From contig NC_092583.1 of NCBI RefSeq assembly GCF_037975245.1, positions 11,737,764 through 11,801,763 of the forward strand: DNA of 64,000 bases. The letters are read 5' to 3'. Shown here in pieces: positions 12,001 to 27,000 of this stretch. The position numbers and the translations under genes were made by a program. The notes under the pieces are model-generated. The model did no database searches and was not told the origin of the DNA. It was given only the letters and a program-made list of their open reading frames with translations. The stretch comes from Apostichopus japonicus (taxonomy: Eukaryota > Echinodermata > Holothuroidea > Aspidochirotida > Stichopodidae). How positions within the stretch are numbered: the first letter of the stretch is position 1; each line of letters opens with the position of its first letter.

Positions 12001-15000
12001 TGTTATATGTGTATTCCTTCATGTACATATTATTTCTGTAACGTTTGCATTGTAATCTTTTTTTTCAAATTGATCCACACATAAGCTATTCAAATTTTTA
12101 CAGGGATTTCAATAAATTTGTGTGTGCTAATGCCTCTACATCTCCATGCTGTACAAAAAAAAAAAATCTCTCCAAAAGTTAACTTGCAGAACCCTGCAGG
12201 TATTTGAACACCAGCAGGAATTCACCGCAGAGATATAATTTATTTATTCAACCGTCAAAGTACACCAATTTTTACTATAGTGATGTTAGTACGAACGAAC
12301 AGTGGTTAATCGCATTTACCTTGAAGTTTTCTGGAGCAAATCCCTGGCAAGAAATTAAAGAGGGAAAAAATATAATATTGATATTAAATATCGTTTCTAA
12401 ATTACCCAGTTTTAATACATTGCTTTGCCAGAAGAACATAACGCAAAATACAAGCAGTGAACTAGAAAGAATGTGGATCTAGAATCAAACTAAAATGAAA
12501 ATTAAGATTTTTTTATTTGCTTAAAATGCATTGTGATTAATAATAATTACAGGTGTTGTCTGGGTGTCAACAGCTAGAACCAGCAACTTATAACTTCCTT
12601 CCTTATTTTAAACCATTTCACAATTGATGAAGGAATCAAGTGAGCTGTTCACATAGTCTGACAAATATATAAGATACAGAATAAAGTATTGTCTTTTTTA
12701 ATATACTTATTAAAGAAAAAATGAAGGCTTTCAAAAATGCACCCCCCCCGACTCACAGGGGTGAAATTATTGTCCCTGGGTCCCAAACTGACCCTAGAAA
12801 CCAAAGAAGATGTCCACTCTCACATGACAAAAAGTTGGAAAAAAATGAGAATACTTTAATGCTTTATCTCATAGATTGGTGAGACTATGCGAAAAGTTTT
12901 CCTTGATTTCTTCGTCAAATGAAACTTTTTCTTTGTTCTGTGGTGCTGGAATTAAATGACAAGAGTTCGCTCTTACCTCTCCCTTTGGACCTTGCGGTCC
13001 AATCGGGCCCTCTGGTCCTGTCTCACCTGGAGGTCCCTGACGGCCCTAGGGTCACAAAAAGATGATAGTCAACAATAAGGTCATGACATTCTCACTTTAA
13101 TCTACCCAGCTGCAACCAGGCATAATGTGACAAGTACTAATCAACTGGTTCCTCTCCTCCCCCTCCTCAACCCGTCCCCCCACCTCCCCTCCTCTTGCAC
13201 TCCCCCCCCCAACAACAACTCCTTTTCCTCTTCAAACACAATCAGTGATGACCATTCTCTGCAGAGTTTACTTGATATATTTTCTGCAAAAACTGAATTT
13301 CTTAATACAGGGAAACATTTCACGAGATAATCATGAAACAAATAATGCACACAAAATATTCATGCAAAGGAAAAGAAAAAAGCAGAAAACTTGCTTATCC
13401 CAACCATTTGCAAATCCTTTAACCTCATTTCTCTTCTAGACAATTACTTTTTATCTGTTAAAACATGTGATGATAGAAAATGGTTGCAGGCCACTAACTT
13501 TAGTCCCAGCGTTGATAAGGGCCCATTGGAATTCTGGGCACACACTGGATTGAATTTGTTAATACGGGTAAACATTTCATGAGATAATCATGAAACATAT
13601 AATGCACACAAAAATATTCATGGAAGGAAAAAGAAAAAAAACTTGCTAATCTCAGCCATTTTGCAAGATCTATAACTGGGCCTGTCGGAATGCTGGGCAC
13701 ACACTGGCGGTACTTACAGGGTATCCAGAGATACCAAAGTGGCCCTTTGGTCCTCTCTTGCCCCGCTTTCCTTGTTCCCCTCGGTCTCCTTTGTAGGGTA
13801 TCAACTGCGACGTATCAGCGACATATAGATCTCCTTTCACACCCTAGAATTAAAAAACAACAGAAAGAGAGAGAAAAAACTCATTGAATCTGTCAAATGA
13901 ATTGTTATATCGTTGACATTTTTAAATTATTTTAATATTTTATTCTGTTCTTTTATTAGTTTTAAACCTATATATAGAATTCCTTTCAATATGGAGTTGG
14001 GGCTTCTGAAGAAGTTCCTGCTAGGATAGAACAGTCAGGCCTCTCTAACTTTCAACAAATTGTTAACATGTTTATTTTCCTCAGTGGATAAACAATTTCT
14101 AGAAAAGAAAACATTTTTATTTACTAGCTCAATTGCCATCGATGACAACAACAACTCGGTTGTTTGCCAGATGCAATCATAACCATTTATGAAAAAGTTC
14201 CAATATTTGTTTCTCAATGATACAAAATGCTATTAGGACGTGGCTTTGACCTACAGATTAGAAATAACAAAAATCCCAACGATTTCGTTAAACAGATCAG
14301 ATCAGCAAACTGAATATCCTGTCGCGACGCCTCTTGCCGTTTATTCAAACTCGCACACTTCGTTCCTCCAACAAACTGTATTTAACTGTTCCTAAACAAC
14401 ACTTGATGACCTATGGTTACAGAAGCTTTGAATACTCTGGCTCTTATCTATGGAACAAGTTACCAGATCACATTCGAACATGCTCTAAACTTTCTACTTT
14501 CAAAAGTTTTCTTTAAGACCCATCTTTTCACTTGTTCTTCTGTAAATTAATTTGCTCACTTTGTAAAGCGCCTTGAGCAGTGACTTTTGTCTACCGATTT
14601 GGCCCGATATAAGTCTCATTTATTATTATTAGCATCCTCAAGGGTTACCAAACATTCGCCCCTTGGGTAATTTTGTTAAGTACCGAGAGATGAAGGACCT
14701 GGTCACAATAACTTACTTGAGGACCCTGCGGTCCTGGTAGCCCGGGCAACCCATCTGTACCGGCCAAACCTCTGTCGCCTTTCACTCCTTTTTGACCCTA
14801 TGATGACAAAATAGAATATATTTGCTTAAATAATGGAAAAACGTGGAAAGATTAGGAATTTTTGGTTCCTTTTTTCTGATATATTCAAGTGTCATACTGT
14901 ATCGCAGAGATACAAACTTGAGAAATATATCGAAACAGACGTTAAAACAGCAAGCTCTTGATGACGACCAATCAAAAAAAAAAAAAAATTCAGGCAAGAC

Positions 15001-18000
15001 TAGATATTTTTTGTAGGTATCAATTGTACAATCACTATTCTAAAACATTTTTCAAATATATTCAATTTCAAATGCATAAATTTGCTCTCTCCCCGTCCCC
15101 CAACAGCAATTTGGTCTTTAACAAAAGACTCTGACAAAAAAAAAAAAAACATTTTTTACAGTAATGTATTGTATATAATGCAAGACCAACAACAGGACTA
15201 GTTTCGACAATCTCCAGTAGAAACTTACCCGTGGACCGGGGTATCCTATTGGGCCCATGCTTCCTGTCGGCCCGGTCTTACCCCGCGGGCCTGTTTTACC
15301 ATCCTTACCTGGTACGCCATCCTTGCTCTAGGGAGCGTATACGAGCAGACAGACACAGATGGGGAGGTGGGGGGGCATGATGGTACACACAGAATTGAGA
15401 TGAAGGTGCAGGGAAAGGATTAAAGATAAAGAGAAGAGATGATGGTGTTTAGTGATTGGGATAAACAGGATTAAGGGATAAACAGGATTAATGAAAGAGG
15501 AGAATGCACAAAGGGAAAAAAGGAAGGGTCAGTGATAAATGAATGTTGGGAAACAACAATGATAAACTCATGACTGATAAAATAGAGAAGGGGGAAACAA
15601 TCTCAGAAGGTTCTTGACGAATAAAGTGAGAAAAGAATACGTCTGAATATATCATGAGGGGCGACAGAGGTAAAGGTAGACGATAAACGATAAAAGACGT
15701 TAAGGACAATAGCTGTCTGTTTTGTCATCGATGAGTAAGTGTTAGTATTATCCTGGCTCTGAGGAAATCTCGGTAAGAAAAGAATACGTCTGAATACGTA
15801 ATGAGGGGCGACAAAGGTAAGGTAGGTGATAAATGATGAAGGACGTTAACAACAATAATAGCAACGATGCATGGTACAGGAAGAAATCAGGAGGACAAAA
15901 GGGAGCGTGGAGGGTGGGAGGAGGAAAAATGATGCTTACAAATCCATGTTAACCAATATGTCATTTGTTGCCACTCTACATTCATGTATCACAGAATTTG
16001 CAAGGTGTGACAGGGCCAATAGGTCTTGTGTAGCTTCCCTCCTCCCCCCCCCAGCCCTCCCTTTCACCCCCTGTATTTGAGGTCGCATTGCATTCCAGTG
16101 AAACAGAAATCAATTGCTTAACAATATTCTCGAAAACTTGTGGACCGCTTACATTGCAACCACCTATATTTCTAATATCAGAAAGGAGTCATATTTTTAG
16201 TTTAACATTTTTTTTTTATGAAAATGTAATATTCTGAGCATCTTTTGGCTGGAATGATGATACTATTTTGCTAACTGTCCCTTCTCAGTTCTATTGAAAA
16301 AGAAAAAAGGGAGGGGATGTCGTCCCACAACCAATTGCCAAAATGTTCTGAAAAAAATCAGCAGAATTGTATCCATTAGGTCTCAAGCCCCTTAAGGTGG
16401 GAGACATTTAATAACCAAGACCAGAGATGAAGGATTTGATGAGTGCCACCAATGAAATTATGGAGAGAAGAAAAGAAAAGGGAAAATAACATGAAATTTA
16501 CAAGAAAAATCCACCTTACCTGACCCGCTATTATTCCACCGGTCTGGTTGATCAAATGTTTTGCTTCGCTCACGAACTCAAAGGTCTCTTCGAGTTTCTG
16601 ATAAAAGGTAGCAAAATGAAGTTACGTTTAGAGATGAATTGAACATTTATAAAAAAATTCTTAATCTCTGCTTATTACCTACGATAAAATATTTGTAGTC
16701 CTTCTGGCTCCGAGGAAATCTCATTTAACCATTTGTTTTCAAAATGATGTCATGATAGCAACTTGCCATTAACATAAAGGCAGCAAATTGTCAACCAGGA
16801 CAGGATCTGAGTGAGGTGCAAAGCCAGGCTAGGCCTGGTACTTTATAATGATATGCCATTGATAGGCAATGTGAAATTATCTGGAAGAGAAAAAAACCTA
16901 TTCTACATTGGTAGCTAAATATAGCCTCATCTCAATATTTTGCCACTATATCAAGATATGGGTTGTTGGAATGGAGCACATGTTTACCAGATAACCTCCC
17001 CCACCCCCTACTTCCTTACTCCAGTACATGGATTAAAACGGGTGAGTTGTCTGCGACTTCATCACATCATTTTCGCAAGCTTAACTTTCCTATTATGATG
17101 TCGTCCTTGATTTGTACTTGAAATTTGATACATTTTGAATGCTTGCTCGGTTGTCAATATTCGCTTCATTTCGAAAAATTCATCAAAATGCGAATTTGTG
17201 CCAAAGAACATATTCCTCGATGGCTAGAAGTTTTTTGGTTACGTTCTAACTAGAAACAAAGACTTTCTTGAGCGCCATTGCCACGATGACGTCATTAAAT
17301 CTTGCAGTTAAATCTATAAGCTGAGAATCTGGATACGACGTAGCTTCACTAAGACAGCCTTGTGTGCCACCCACACAGTAAAAAGAATTATTATAATAAT
17401 AATAGTAATATTGCAAACTGCTTTTCTTACCTGTAAAACCTCTACTGTGATATTTCCGCCTTGACCTGGTGGGCCCATGGGACCATCATTTCCCTGTATG
17501 CCTTTAAGACCTCTGGGCCCATTCAGCCCGGGGCGGCCTGGAGGTCCATTGATACTGATGCCGGGCTCACCGTTCTCTCCCTACAGGGAAAAAACAAAAC
17601 AAGATGAACTTGATATGATGAGCTTGTACAGAAACCTCTAACTCTCTTTCCAAAAAAAAAAAAATTGCCTTTGAAAAACATCCTTGTAGAATGTCTTTTC
17701 TTTATGCAGACTGTGGCACATCGATGTATTGGATCTCACGAGCAAGAATAAGAGATGAAAATGTACGAAAGAGAATAACCGAGAAAAGTAGAGGGCAGCA
17801 CTCACCTTAGGTCCTCTAGGCCCGTGCATACCCGTTGAACCATCAGCTCCCTAGGTAAGAAAAGAAGAATAACACATAGTTTACACCAATAGTCATAGCA
17901 GCAACTGTCAAAAAACAAAAAAAATCATCTTCTCCCAATTATAAGACTCACTTCTTTTTTTAAACTTAGCACCCCAAAAATTTTCCCATAAGTATATAGA

Positions 18001-21000
18001 AGGCTCGTTGCCAATTTGCACTGCCCAATTTTTCATTGAAGATTTGTGAAAAATCAATTTCAAGATTTTTTTAACATTCGAGTGATTAGCCATGTATGTA
18101 GTCAATTCATTAGGGTAAGGCAAAGGCATTCAACCATACTGCTACAGCAGGTTTCATCGAATGCTGTACATTAATTACAAATAATCAAATAATGTGACAT
18201 ATTAATGTTCTCTCCAATTACTGCCTCAATAACACCCCCAGCCCCCTTTTCTCTTTCTTTCTTTTGAATGTGACATGAAAAATGAGAGACTTCTTTACTT
18301 ATAGCACAACAGATTGGCTATGATGAGATGACTAAAAACGAAAGAGTTTAATACTTTACAGCAGAAATTACAAATTTTCACCAAGAGAAAATAACCCAAA
18401 GATTTCTATCCTCACATTTTCATACAATGTCATACAATGGAAAGGGGCGGGGGGGGGGGGGGGGGAGGGGAGGGAATCCTGGATTTCTCCAAATTTATAT
18501 TCCTGTTGAACCCAGTTTTGAAAATTCCCCTTTCCAACATGCGTGCAAACCCGATGTGTCGTTAAAGAAGCGAAATTTATTAAAAGGTAAACCGCAACTT
18601 TTGAAAGCAGTCAAAATCAAAAGACTTACCAACGTACAGGGCATGAGAACTTACTTCTACAATGTTATTTATATTACCAAATATTACTTCCTTATGACCC
18701 TCCTTTACTATCCTCTCCTTTTAAATTGATTTTCCTACGAAGGCAACTAATGGCCTTCCATTCTAGTGAGGGAGTTTACCTGCCAGGCATGACTAAAAGA
18801 CATAAGATAACAAGAGCCCAAGGGCACTGTGGTTCCTTGCTTGGGGTATATGACAATACACATAATATTATCAAGCAAGATTGGGCTCAAATAGTCCAAG
18901 TAATTGTGGTCCTACATGTTCCCATAAAGTAACCAACACTATAGCCAACACTTTTGTGATCACAAAATGTGATCGGATTTTTTATCAAAAGGCACTTTTG
19001 AGATCTAAATATGGCGTCGAAAATGTAAGAAATATAAGAGACCTACAAGCGTGTCAACAGATATGATAACAATGGTGACCTCAGATGACATGACCTTTAA
19101 GTTTCAAAATGTTCCACCACCCCATTCACAACTTGTCCCAAAATATCAGCCATGTCACACCTTGGCATTGAGATTTAATTGCATTAAATGTCAAAAAATT
19201 AACTTTGAACTTGTATGTAACTTCACACACAAAGGTCACCCGGAGGTCAACCAATTGACATTTTTGATCGGTGAGACCTAAATAGAGCATGAATGTAAAA
19301 ATTCAAACATTTTTTCTTAGCCCATTTTCTCCCCCCATAATACTACTTTTTTTAACATTAGCTGACCTTTGGTGACCTTGGATCACATGACGGTTAAGTT
19401 TGAAAATATTCCCCTATACCATTTGCAACTTGTCCAAAAAAATCAACCTTGTTCACCTTGGCACTGGGAGTTGTTGCATTAAATGTGTGAAAATTAACTT
19501 TGACCTCAAATAACTTCGCACACGAAGGTCACACGGGGGTCAACCCATTGACATTTATGATCAGAAGGTACCTTTAACATCTGAAAATAGAATCGAAACT
19601 GTAAAAATCCACAAAACACGAAAAGGTCACCAGAGGTCAAATTGAGGTCAAGGATTTCCCAGATGCGGGTCAACAATTGGATTACATCGAAGCAACTCCC
19701 AACCCTAACGGACAATTTGTTCTCAAGTTGTCGCAAAAATACTAGTTTTTTATCATTAATTGACCTTTGGTGACCTTGTATCACATGACCATTAAGTTTG
19801 CAAATATTCCCCTATACCATTTGCAACTACTCCAAAAATATCAACCTTGTCACACCTTGGAACTGGGAATTATTGCATTAAATGTCTGAAAATTAACTTT
19901 GAACTCATATAACTTCGCACACGAAGGTCACACGGGGGTCAACCCATTGACATTTATGATCAGAAGTTACCTTTAACATCTGAAAATAGCATCGAAACTG
20001 TAAAAATCCACAAAACACTAAAAAGGTCACCAGAGGTCAAATTGAGGTCAAGGGTCACCCAGATGCGGGTCGACAATTGGATTACATCGAAGCAACTCCC
20101 AACCCTAACGGACAATTTGTTCTCACGTTATCGCAAAAATACTAGTTTTTTATCATTAATTGACCTTTGGTGACCTCGGATCACATGACCGTTAAGTTTG
20201 AAAATATTTCCCTATACCATTTGCAACTTGTCTCAAAATATCAACTGTGTAACACCTTGACACTGGGAGTTATTACACTAAATGTCTGAAAATTAACTTT
20301 GAACTCATATAACTTAACATACAAAGGTCACCTTGGGTCAACTTATTGACATTTTTGATTGATGAGACCTAAATTAGAGCATCAAACTATAAAAATTCAA
20401 ACATTTTTTTCTTTGCCCATTTTCTACCCCCAAAATACCAGTTTTTTGACATTAATTGACCTTTGGTGACCTCGGATCACATGACCGTTAAGTTTGAAAA
20501 TATTCCCCTATACCATTTGCAACTTGTCCAAAAATATCAACCATGTCACACCTTGGAACTGGGAGTTGTTGCATTAAATGTCTGAAAATTAACTTTGACC
20601 TTGTATAACTTCGCACACGAAGGTCACACGGGTGTCAACCAATTGATATTTTTGATCGGAAGGTACATATGATATCCAAATCTAGCATCAAAACCAAACA
20701 TTTTCTTTTTTGCTGGTTTCCTCCCAAAATAAGCACGTTTTTTCTAATGTGACCTTTGACCTTTTGACCTTGGTTTCAGATGTAGTTTAATCTCCTGATT
20801 CCAAAAAACAAAACGAAAAGTCTGTACAACCATCCTAACTCCGACCGAAAAACTTTGACCCCATATAACTTCGCACATAAAGGTCACATGGGGTCAACTT
20901 ATTGACATTTATGATCAGAAGGTACCTTTGACATCTGAAAATAGCATCGAAACTGTAAAAATCCCAAAAACATTCGTTCATATCTCTGGTTTCGTGAAAT

Positions 21001-24000
21001 GGGTGGTAATTGCGTTTGGTTCTGTTCTTTGTAACGATTTTCAAACAACTTTTGGTTGCCGTGGCTACACTATGGTGATGATGGACAAGGATGGGGAGGG
21101 GGATGTTGAATGGGGAAGGAAAGTGGTGATCTCTGGAGCATCAATTGTTGGGACAAGTTCACACAAATGCCTCCTCCTATGGCTAGGATCATCATCAGAC
21201 AACAAAAATTAAAAAATTGAACAATGTAAAGTTTTAGACCGTTCTACTTACCGGAAGACCCATCAATCCTCTCATCCCTTCCAATCCTGGTTGACCCTGT
21301 ACATGCAAAAGTAAAAAAATAAAATAAAAAATGTACAAAATTGCTAAATCTCACTAAAAAAAAAATTGAATAATTTACAAAACAAAGCCATGAAATGATT
21401 GAAAAAGAATGAAGAAAGCAAGAACCAAAGCTGGCTGAAAAACCTAAAACCTCCCCCCCCCCCTCCACCACTAAAAAACAGCTAAGAGCAACGAAATATT
21501 GAGCTGGACCAAGATTTGGAGCAGCAACCACAGGATTACAAGTCCTGTTCATGCCGAGCCGAGGAAAGCCGAGGCAATCCCTATGTCATATTCTTTGCGG
21601 GGGTACCTGGGATCACCACGCCAACTTCATTTGATACATCCCAGCAAAAAAGCATCGGGGAAAAGATTTCAAGAGAAAAATTCAGCTTACGTGATGTGTA
21701 AAACTCGTCAGAGACATAACCAAAGAGTCTTTAAGAGTTTGTGGATGTCAAACGGAAATAATAAAATAAATATGAAAAAAAAAGTCAACGTACCATATCT
21801 CCTTGAGGACCTTGGACTCCCCTCTCGCCCTAAAACATGAAAACAAAAATAACAATAAAAATGTAAATCAATGGTGAAAAAGACAGTGCCTAGAATTAAA
21901 ACCTTTTTTTTTGTTGCTTCATGACCAGAAGTTTCATCTTCTTCATGTCCGTGATGCTCCAGTGGCCTGTGGGTTGCGTTCTACCGGGTGAAAGTACCCC
22001 CCCCCACCCCCTTCCCTTTTGAGAAACGTTTTTTATCATTAGGATGATTAGGGGTGCTCTGATGTACAATGGTGTTATATTTTGCAACATTTGAAAGATA
22101 TATTTATGTCCAAGAGTTTTCCAATCAGCAGTTTCTTCCAAATACTTTGGTGACCATCTCAAAACCATTTTTGGCAACTCTAGAAAGGGTTGCAACAACC
22201 CACTTTGATATACCAGGGAACCAACTTAATATACAACACATTTGGATTTAACTTTTTACTAAGACTAAGTAAACCTCCCTTAGATAGGTCCACAGTTGCC
22301 CAATGGCATAGAGAGTTATTACTTGGGTAAATATCGAACCTCACAGGGAGGGATGGGATTTGGGTGAAGTTGTGCTTGGGAGAGAGGTGTCGGATTTTAC
22401 TACCCAGAATCTGTTAATAAGTCTGCATATTGGATGAGATTCTCAAACGCGCAGGACAAATGTACATGGATAGATGGTAAATTTAGTATAGAATGGACCT
22501 TGTCATATAACATAATTTGCAAGGATATCAAATGTATGGCTTTTGAAACTCCAGCACTCTAATCAAAAACTTTATCACATTGTTTCTGCGCTCATTAAGT
22601 GGAGGGCAAGCATTTGCACACAACAAGCTAATGAACTTATTTTATGGTCTAAGGTCAAAATCTTTACATTACATTTCTTAAAAATATGTTAATAATTTGT
22701 TCTGAGAATATTTGTTACACCCTTTCTTTTTCAGGAAATGCAATACAGAACCATACGGTTAAAGGCATTGAAGACTCGCCCCAAACCACGTGCCGCGATC
22801 TGAAAAAGTTAACTTTCCGTTGCTAGCAAATGAAGTTTTCTTCTTGTCGCTACAAAATGCAGACAGTAATGAAACATGATACCTTGTTATATTTTATCTG
22901 GACCTGAGCTGTCCACGCTGCTATGTACACTGTGTTGTGGGTATTGAACGTAGCTGTTTGTATTGACGGTACACTAGTGTCTAATTACCGACGGTAGCAA
23001 GCTGTGTGTGTATTTTCTGGGATCAATGGTGGTGTCTAACACTTCTGTTACACCTCATTCCAAACTAGGTCAGATTACTGGCATCAGACATTTCTTTGAG
23101 CGCGAGTCTTCACACCCTTTAATTAACTGCAGTACAGAACCATACAAATAAGGCTATAATATCCAAATGTACCTGGACTCCTCTGGGACCCACCATCCCC
23201 ATAGAACCTTTCTCTCCCCTCGGTCCTTCGGGGCCCATGGGCCCACGCGGTCCCGGCATACCGGTTTCACCATCTAGCCCAGGCAATCCATCTTGACCCG
23301 GCGGACCAGGCAAGCCTTCAACCATCTGCAGAGAAGAAGAAATAATAAATCGTCAAAAAGCAAATCAAAAGCATTTTCATCAATAAATGTCAGACAAATA
23401 CAGCTTTTAAGTTTCTAAACCAATCACATCTTTCTGATTTCACTTTCAAAAACTTTTTTTTTTTTTTTTTCACAATTTTACTATGTCAGCATAAACTTTG
23501 GCAATCATTAGCCTTCCAATGTTTATTTTTTCAGATGCCTTAATATAACCTTAAAGATTACCCACTCAAAAGTGAGTCAGGTAGGAGGAGTATGTTTTAT
23601 AAACATAATAACAGTACAAACAGATGCAACTCTTCTCTTGGGACGTATTAAAATAGTCCTCCATTTCAGCTTTAATATATCTGTGGTGTTTCACCGTATG
23701 ATTCTAAGGATTTCTAGTTAGTACCGGACAATGTAACAGTGTGGCTGGATACAAAGGCCTCAGTAAGAACAAGTAGCAACTTTCAAAAGATCATAAATTT
23801 TAAATATTACGGATAAAACTTCTCCATCAAAGATGACAAATATATACACAAAAAAAAGAACCAAATTTGGGATGTCGCTTGTAACGTACCACAGGCATAT
23901 CTTCCGTGACAAGGTCACCTCCGCTTCCACCCTATTGGGAAAACAATAGCAAAATGAAATAGTATGATTATTACAATTATCATTTTCATTCAAAAGAAAA

Positions 24001-27000
24001 CATTAAACAGTAACTCTTTTTCCATCAGAACCTTTCCTTTAAATCAAGAGTGACATAATTTGATGTGTTCATTGTTTTCCTCCATTTTCTGACATATTTT
24101 TATTTTAAGAACCAAATTTAGCCTCTGCAGAAGATCCTGCTAGGATCGAAACGTCAGGCCAACTTACTTTCGATATTTTTAAGGATTGATATTTCACAAA
24201 TGATGCAACTTAACACAAATTACCAATTTGAATTGCTTTTGATAGAAACTTTGAAGACATTTAATGCTAAATATCTTGTAACAATCTCCAGTTTTGTTCC
24301 AGAAAAGAGGTAATACTTCCAAATATTGATATATTTATTTTATCTTTCAATTTGTAATTTACAGTGCATGTCATATTTTTAAACAATTATTTAGAAAGTA
24401 CCAAGTACACAAAATGTTGAATGGATTCATTAACTAGCTGATCATTAACTTTAATTAGGTCACAAAAATCTACCAGTCTGTCTGTAGTCTGATAAATAGG
24501 ACTGTTCATTTGAGTAATATTTATTAGTTATTAATAAATAAATAAAAATTAATTTAATTTAAAAATTTAATTCTTTTTTAAAAATGGACAAACTGCAAAA
24601 AGCTACTGAAGTTCTTTTTGAGATAAACATCACTTTCTTTATAACAAAAGATAGAGACTAGGTAAGTACAACCAAACAGCTTGATCGACTCACAACCGCA
24701 GTCCCCCCTTACATCAAGACTGTAACTGTGATTCTTTTTTAAAATTGGACAAAATGCAAAAAGCTACTTTAAGTTCTTTTTGAGATAAAACAAAACTTTC
24801 TTAACAAAAGATAGAGGCCAGGTAAGTAAAACCAAACAGCTTGATCGACTCACAGGCCCAGTCCCCTTACATCTAGACTGTAACCGTGCGATCACAAAGG
24901 GGTTACATCAAGTGAGGTACATACATGTCCCTTCAAAGGGGAATATATACCGCAAATGATCTCAGTTCATATTACACTGATGGGTGAGCGATTTACTGTG
25001 TAATGTGTATTATAACAGATACTAAACTATTATTACTGTTATTACCAAGAGGCCAGAAAACATTCCATCTTTGATAAATTGAATGCTGTGTTTACTGAAA
25101 ATAAGCAGGGAAATATATTTCCCTTCCTTTGATCGTCCTGAACGCCAGACTTGTTTGGACAAACCTAGATTCCATTTGGTGTATTGATTTATCCCAGACA
25201 CTTTCCACAGAAAGAAAAAAGCAAAACAAGTTCAACTCCAGATAACCCCCAAAGCCAATGTTTTCTGCATGTAGGTTTGCACCTACAACAAAACCATATG
25301 AACTTATCCTGTTTTGAACTTAAATGCTTTTGAAACATGAAATGATGTCACGTTTTTCGACTTTTCAAACAGACACTGGGGAAAGCCTGAAGGATAGAAA
25401 GCGGATACACCCTGTTTGCTGTTAGAAGGGTAACGAACAATAGGTGTAAAACCAGATGACTAAAAAAAGGAATTCAACTAAATATCTCTCTTGATGTTAC
25501 GGTGTCAGACGTCTTACGTTCCAAATCCCACCCAGATTTATATATTTTTGTATGCTTTAATATTTTTTAGGTACATTTTATATTTTTGTTCATCTTTATA
25601 TTGTGAGGAGTACATTTTCATATTTTTGTACATTTTATAGGAACGTTTTCATATCTATGTATATTATTTTACCTCTTATATGTTGTTTACAATTTTTAAT
25701 ATTTTCAAGCTCTTGTTATCAACCAATTTCCGTTGTATTTTTAATACGATTGTTGTTTACAATTTAAAAATTGTATTTAAATTTATACGATGTTGTTTAC
25801 AATTTTTAATGTTTTGAGTTCTTGATATCAACCAATTTCCATTGTAATTTTTATATGATTGGCTGAATAAATAACATATCTAAAAAAAATCAAGTCCTAG
25901 AAGAATAATCAGTCGAGAAATGAGACGAAATCAAGCAGGAAGTCTGGATTTTAATAAAAGTAAATCCTTTCAGCTGCCAGCTTACCATAAAAAGATGAGG
26001 CGGTAAGGTAGGTACTGGACCGGGAGGACCAGGCGGGCCCGGGGGACCCTGTAGGCCTCGTTCACCGTGGACGCCGTGTCTTCCATCCAGCCCAGGATGG
26101 CCCATGGGGCCCTGTTCACCCTGAATACCCTACACAGAGTAAGAAAGAGCAGGATTGAAGATGGTTCTCTAAATGTTAACACATCTTAACACAGGTGCTA
26201 AGTGATTCTTGTACATTTTCGTAAAAAAAAGTAAAACCTGAGGACAAAGAGGATCAGCAATTTTGTTCAAACATTTTAAGCTCAGCTAGAAAGGGGGGAA
26301 AGCATATGCTAAGAGTTTCTGAAAAGTAATTTACTGAAGCAGGGAACTTTCCAAATTATTCTCTGACACTGAGGAAAGTGAAATTAATCAAAAGAAAACA
26401 ATGCTCTGAAGAGGGGTAGTGACAGTCAATCATTGGGGGAGGAAGGGGGAGGAAGGGGGAGGAAAGGAAGGAGGGGGGCACTGATGACCATACAAGCAAG
26501 GTAACCCTTGTTATACCAGCTACAATTCTGATAAAGTATGGTCTTTTATGCCACAATGTTTACAGTCTTACTTGCCAGTAGCACTATTGAAAGTAGAAGT
26601 TAAGTATCAAAGAGGACTTTGTAATTCCTTAATACCTATTCCCTTAGTAACCCCCCATCCATTTTATGGTTCAAATCTTCAACAAATCAATAGTTTGAAG
26701 GGAAAAAATTGAAATATTTGACTAAATCCCTTTAAAGGAGTGGTACAAACTCTTTGATGTGTTCATTGACCAAAAAGAAAAAAGTCATTTTTCAAATTAA
26801 GAAAACCTCATTTAACTAATTATGATTATGATTAATTGTTTAATAATGTAAATATTAACTGTCATGATAAATATATTAACCTTAAACAAACTTACCTGGT
26901 CGCCTTGATCACCCTTAATGCCTTGAAGTCCCTACAGATTAAAATAGACATGATAATGTAAATATGTAAATTTGTAAATATGTAAAATATGTAAATATGT

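Noticed and set aside
21590-21650. GC-richer patch that might be another collagen exon
   Set aside because: No acceptor-donor pair gives a Gly-X-Y frame with the right phase.
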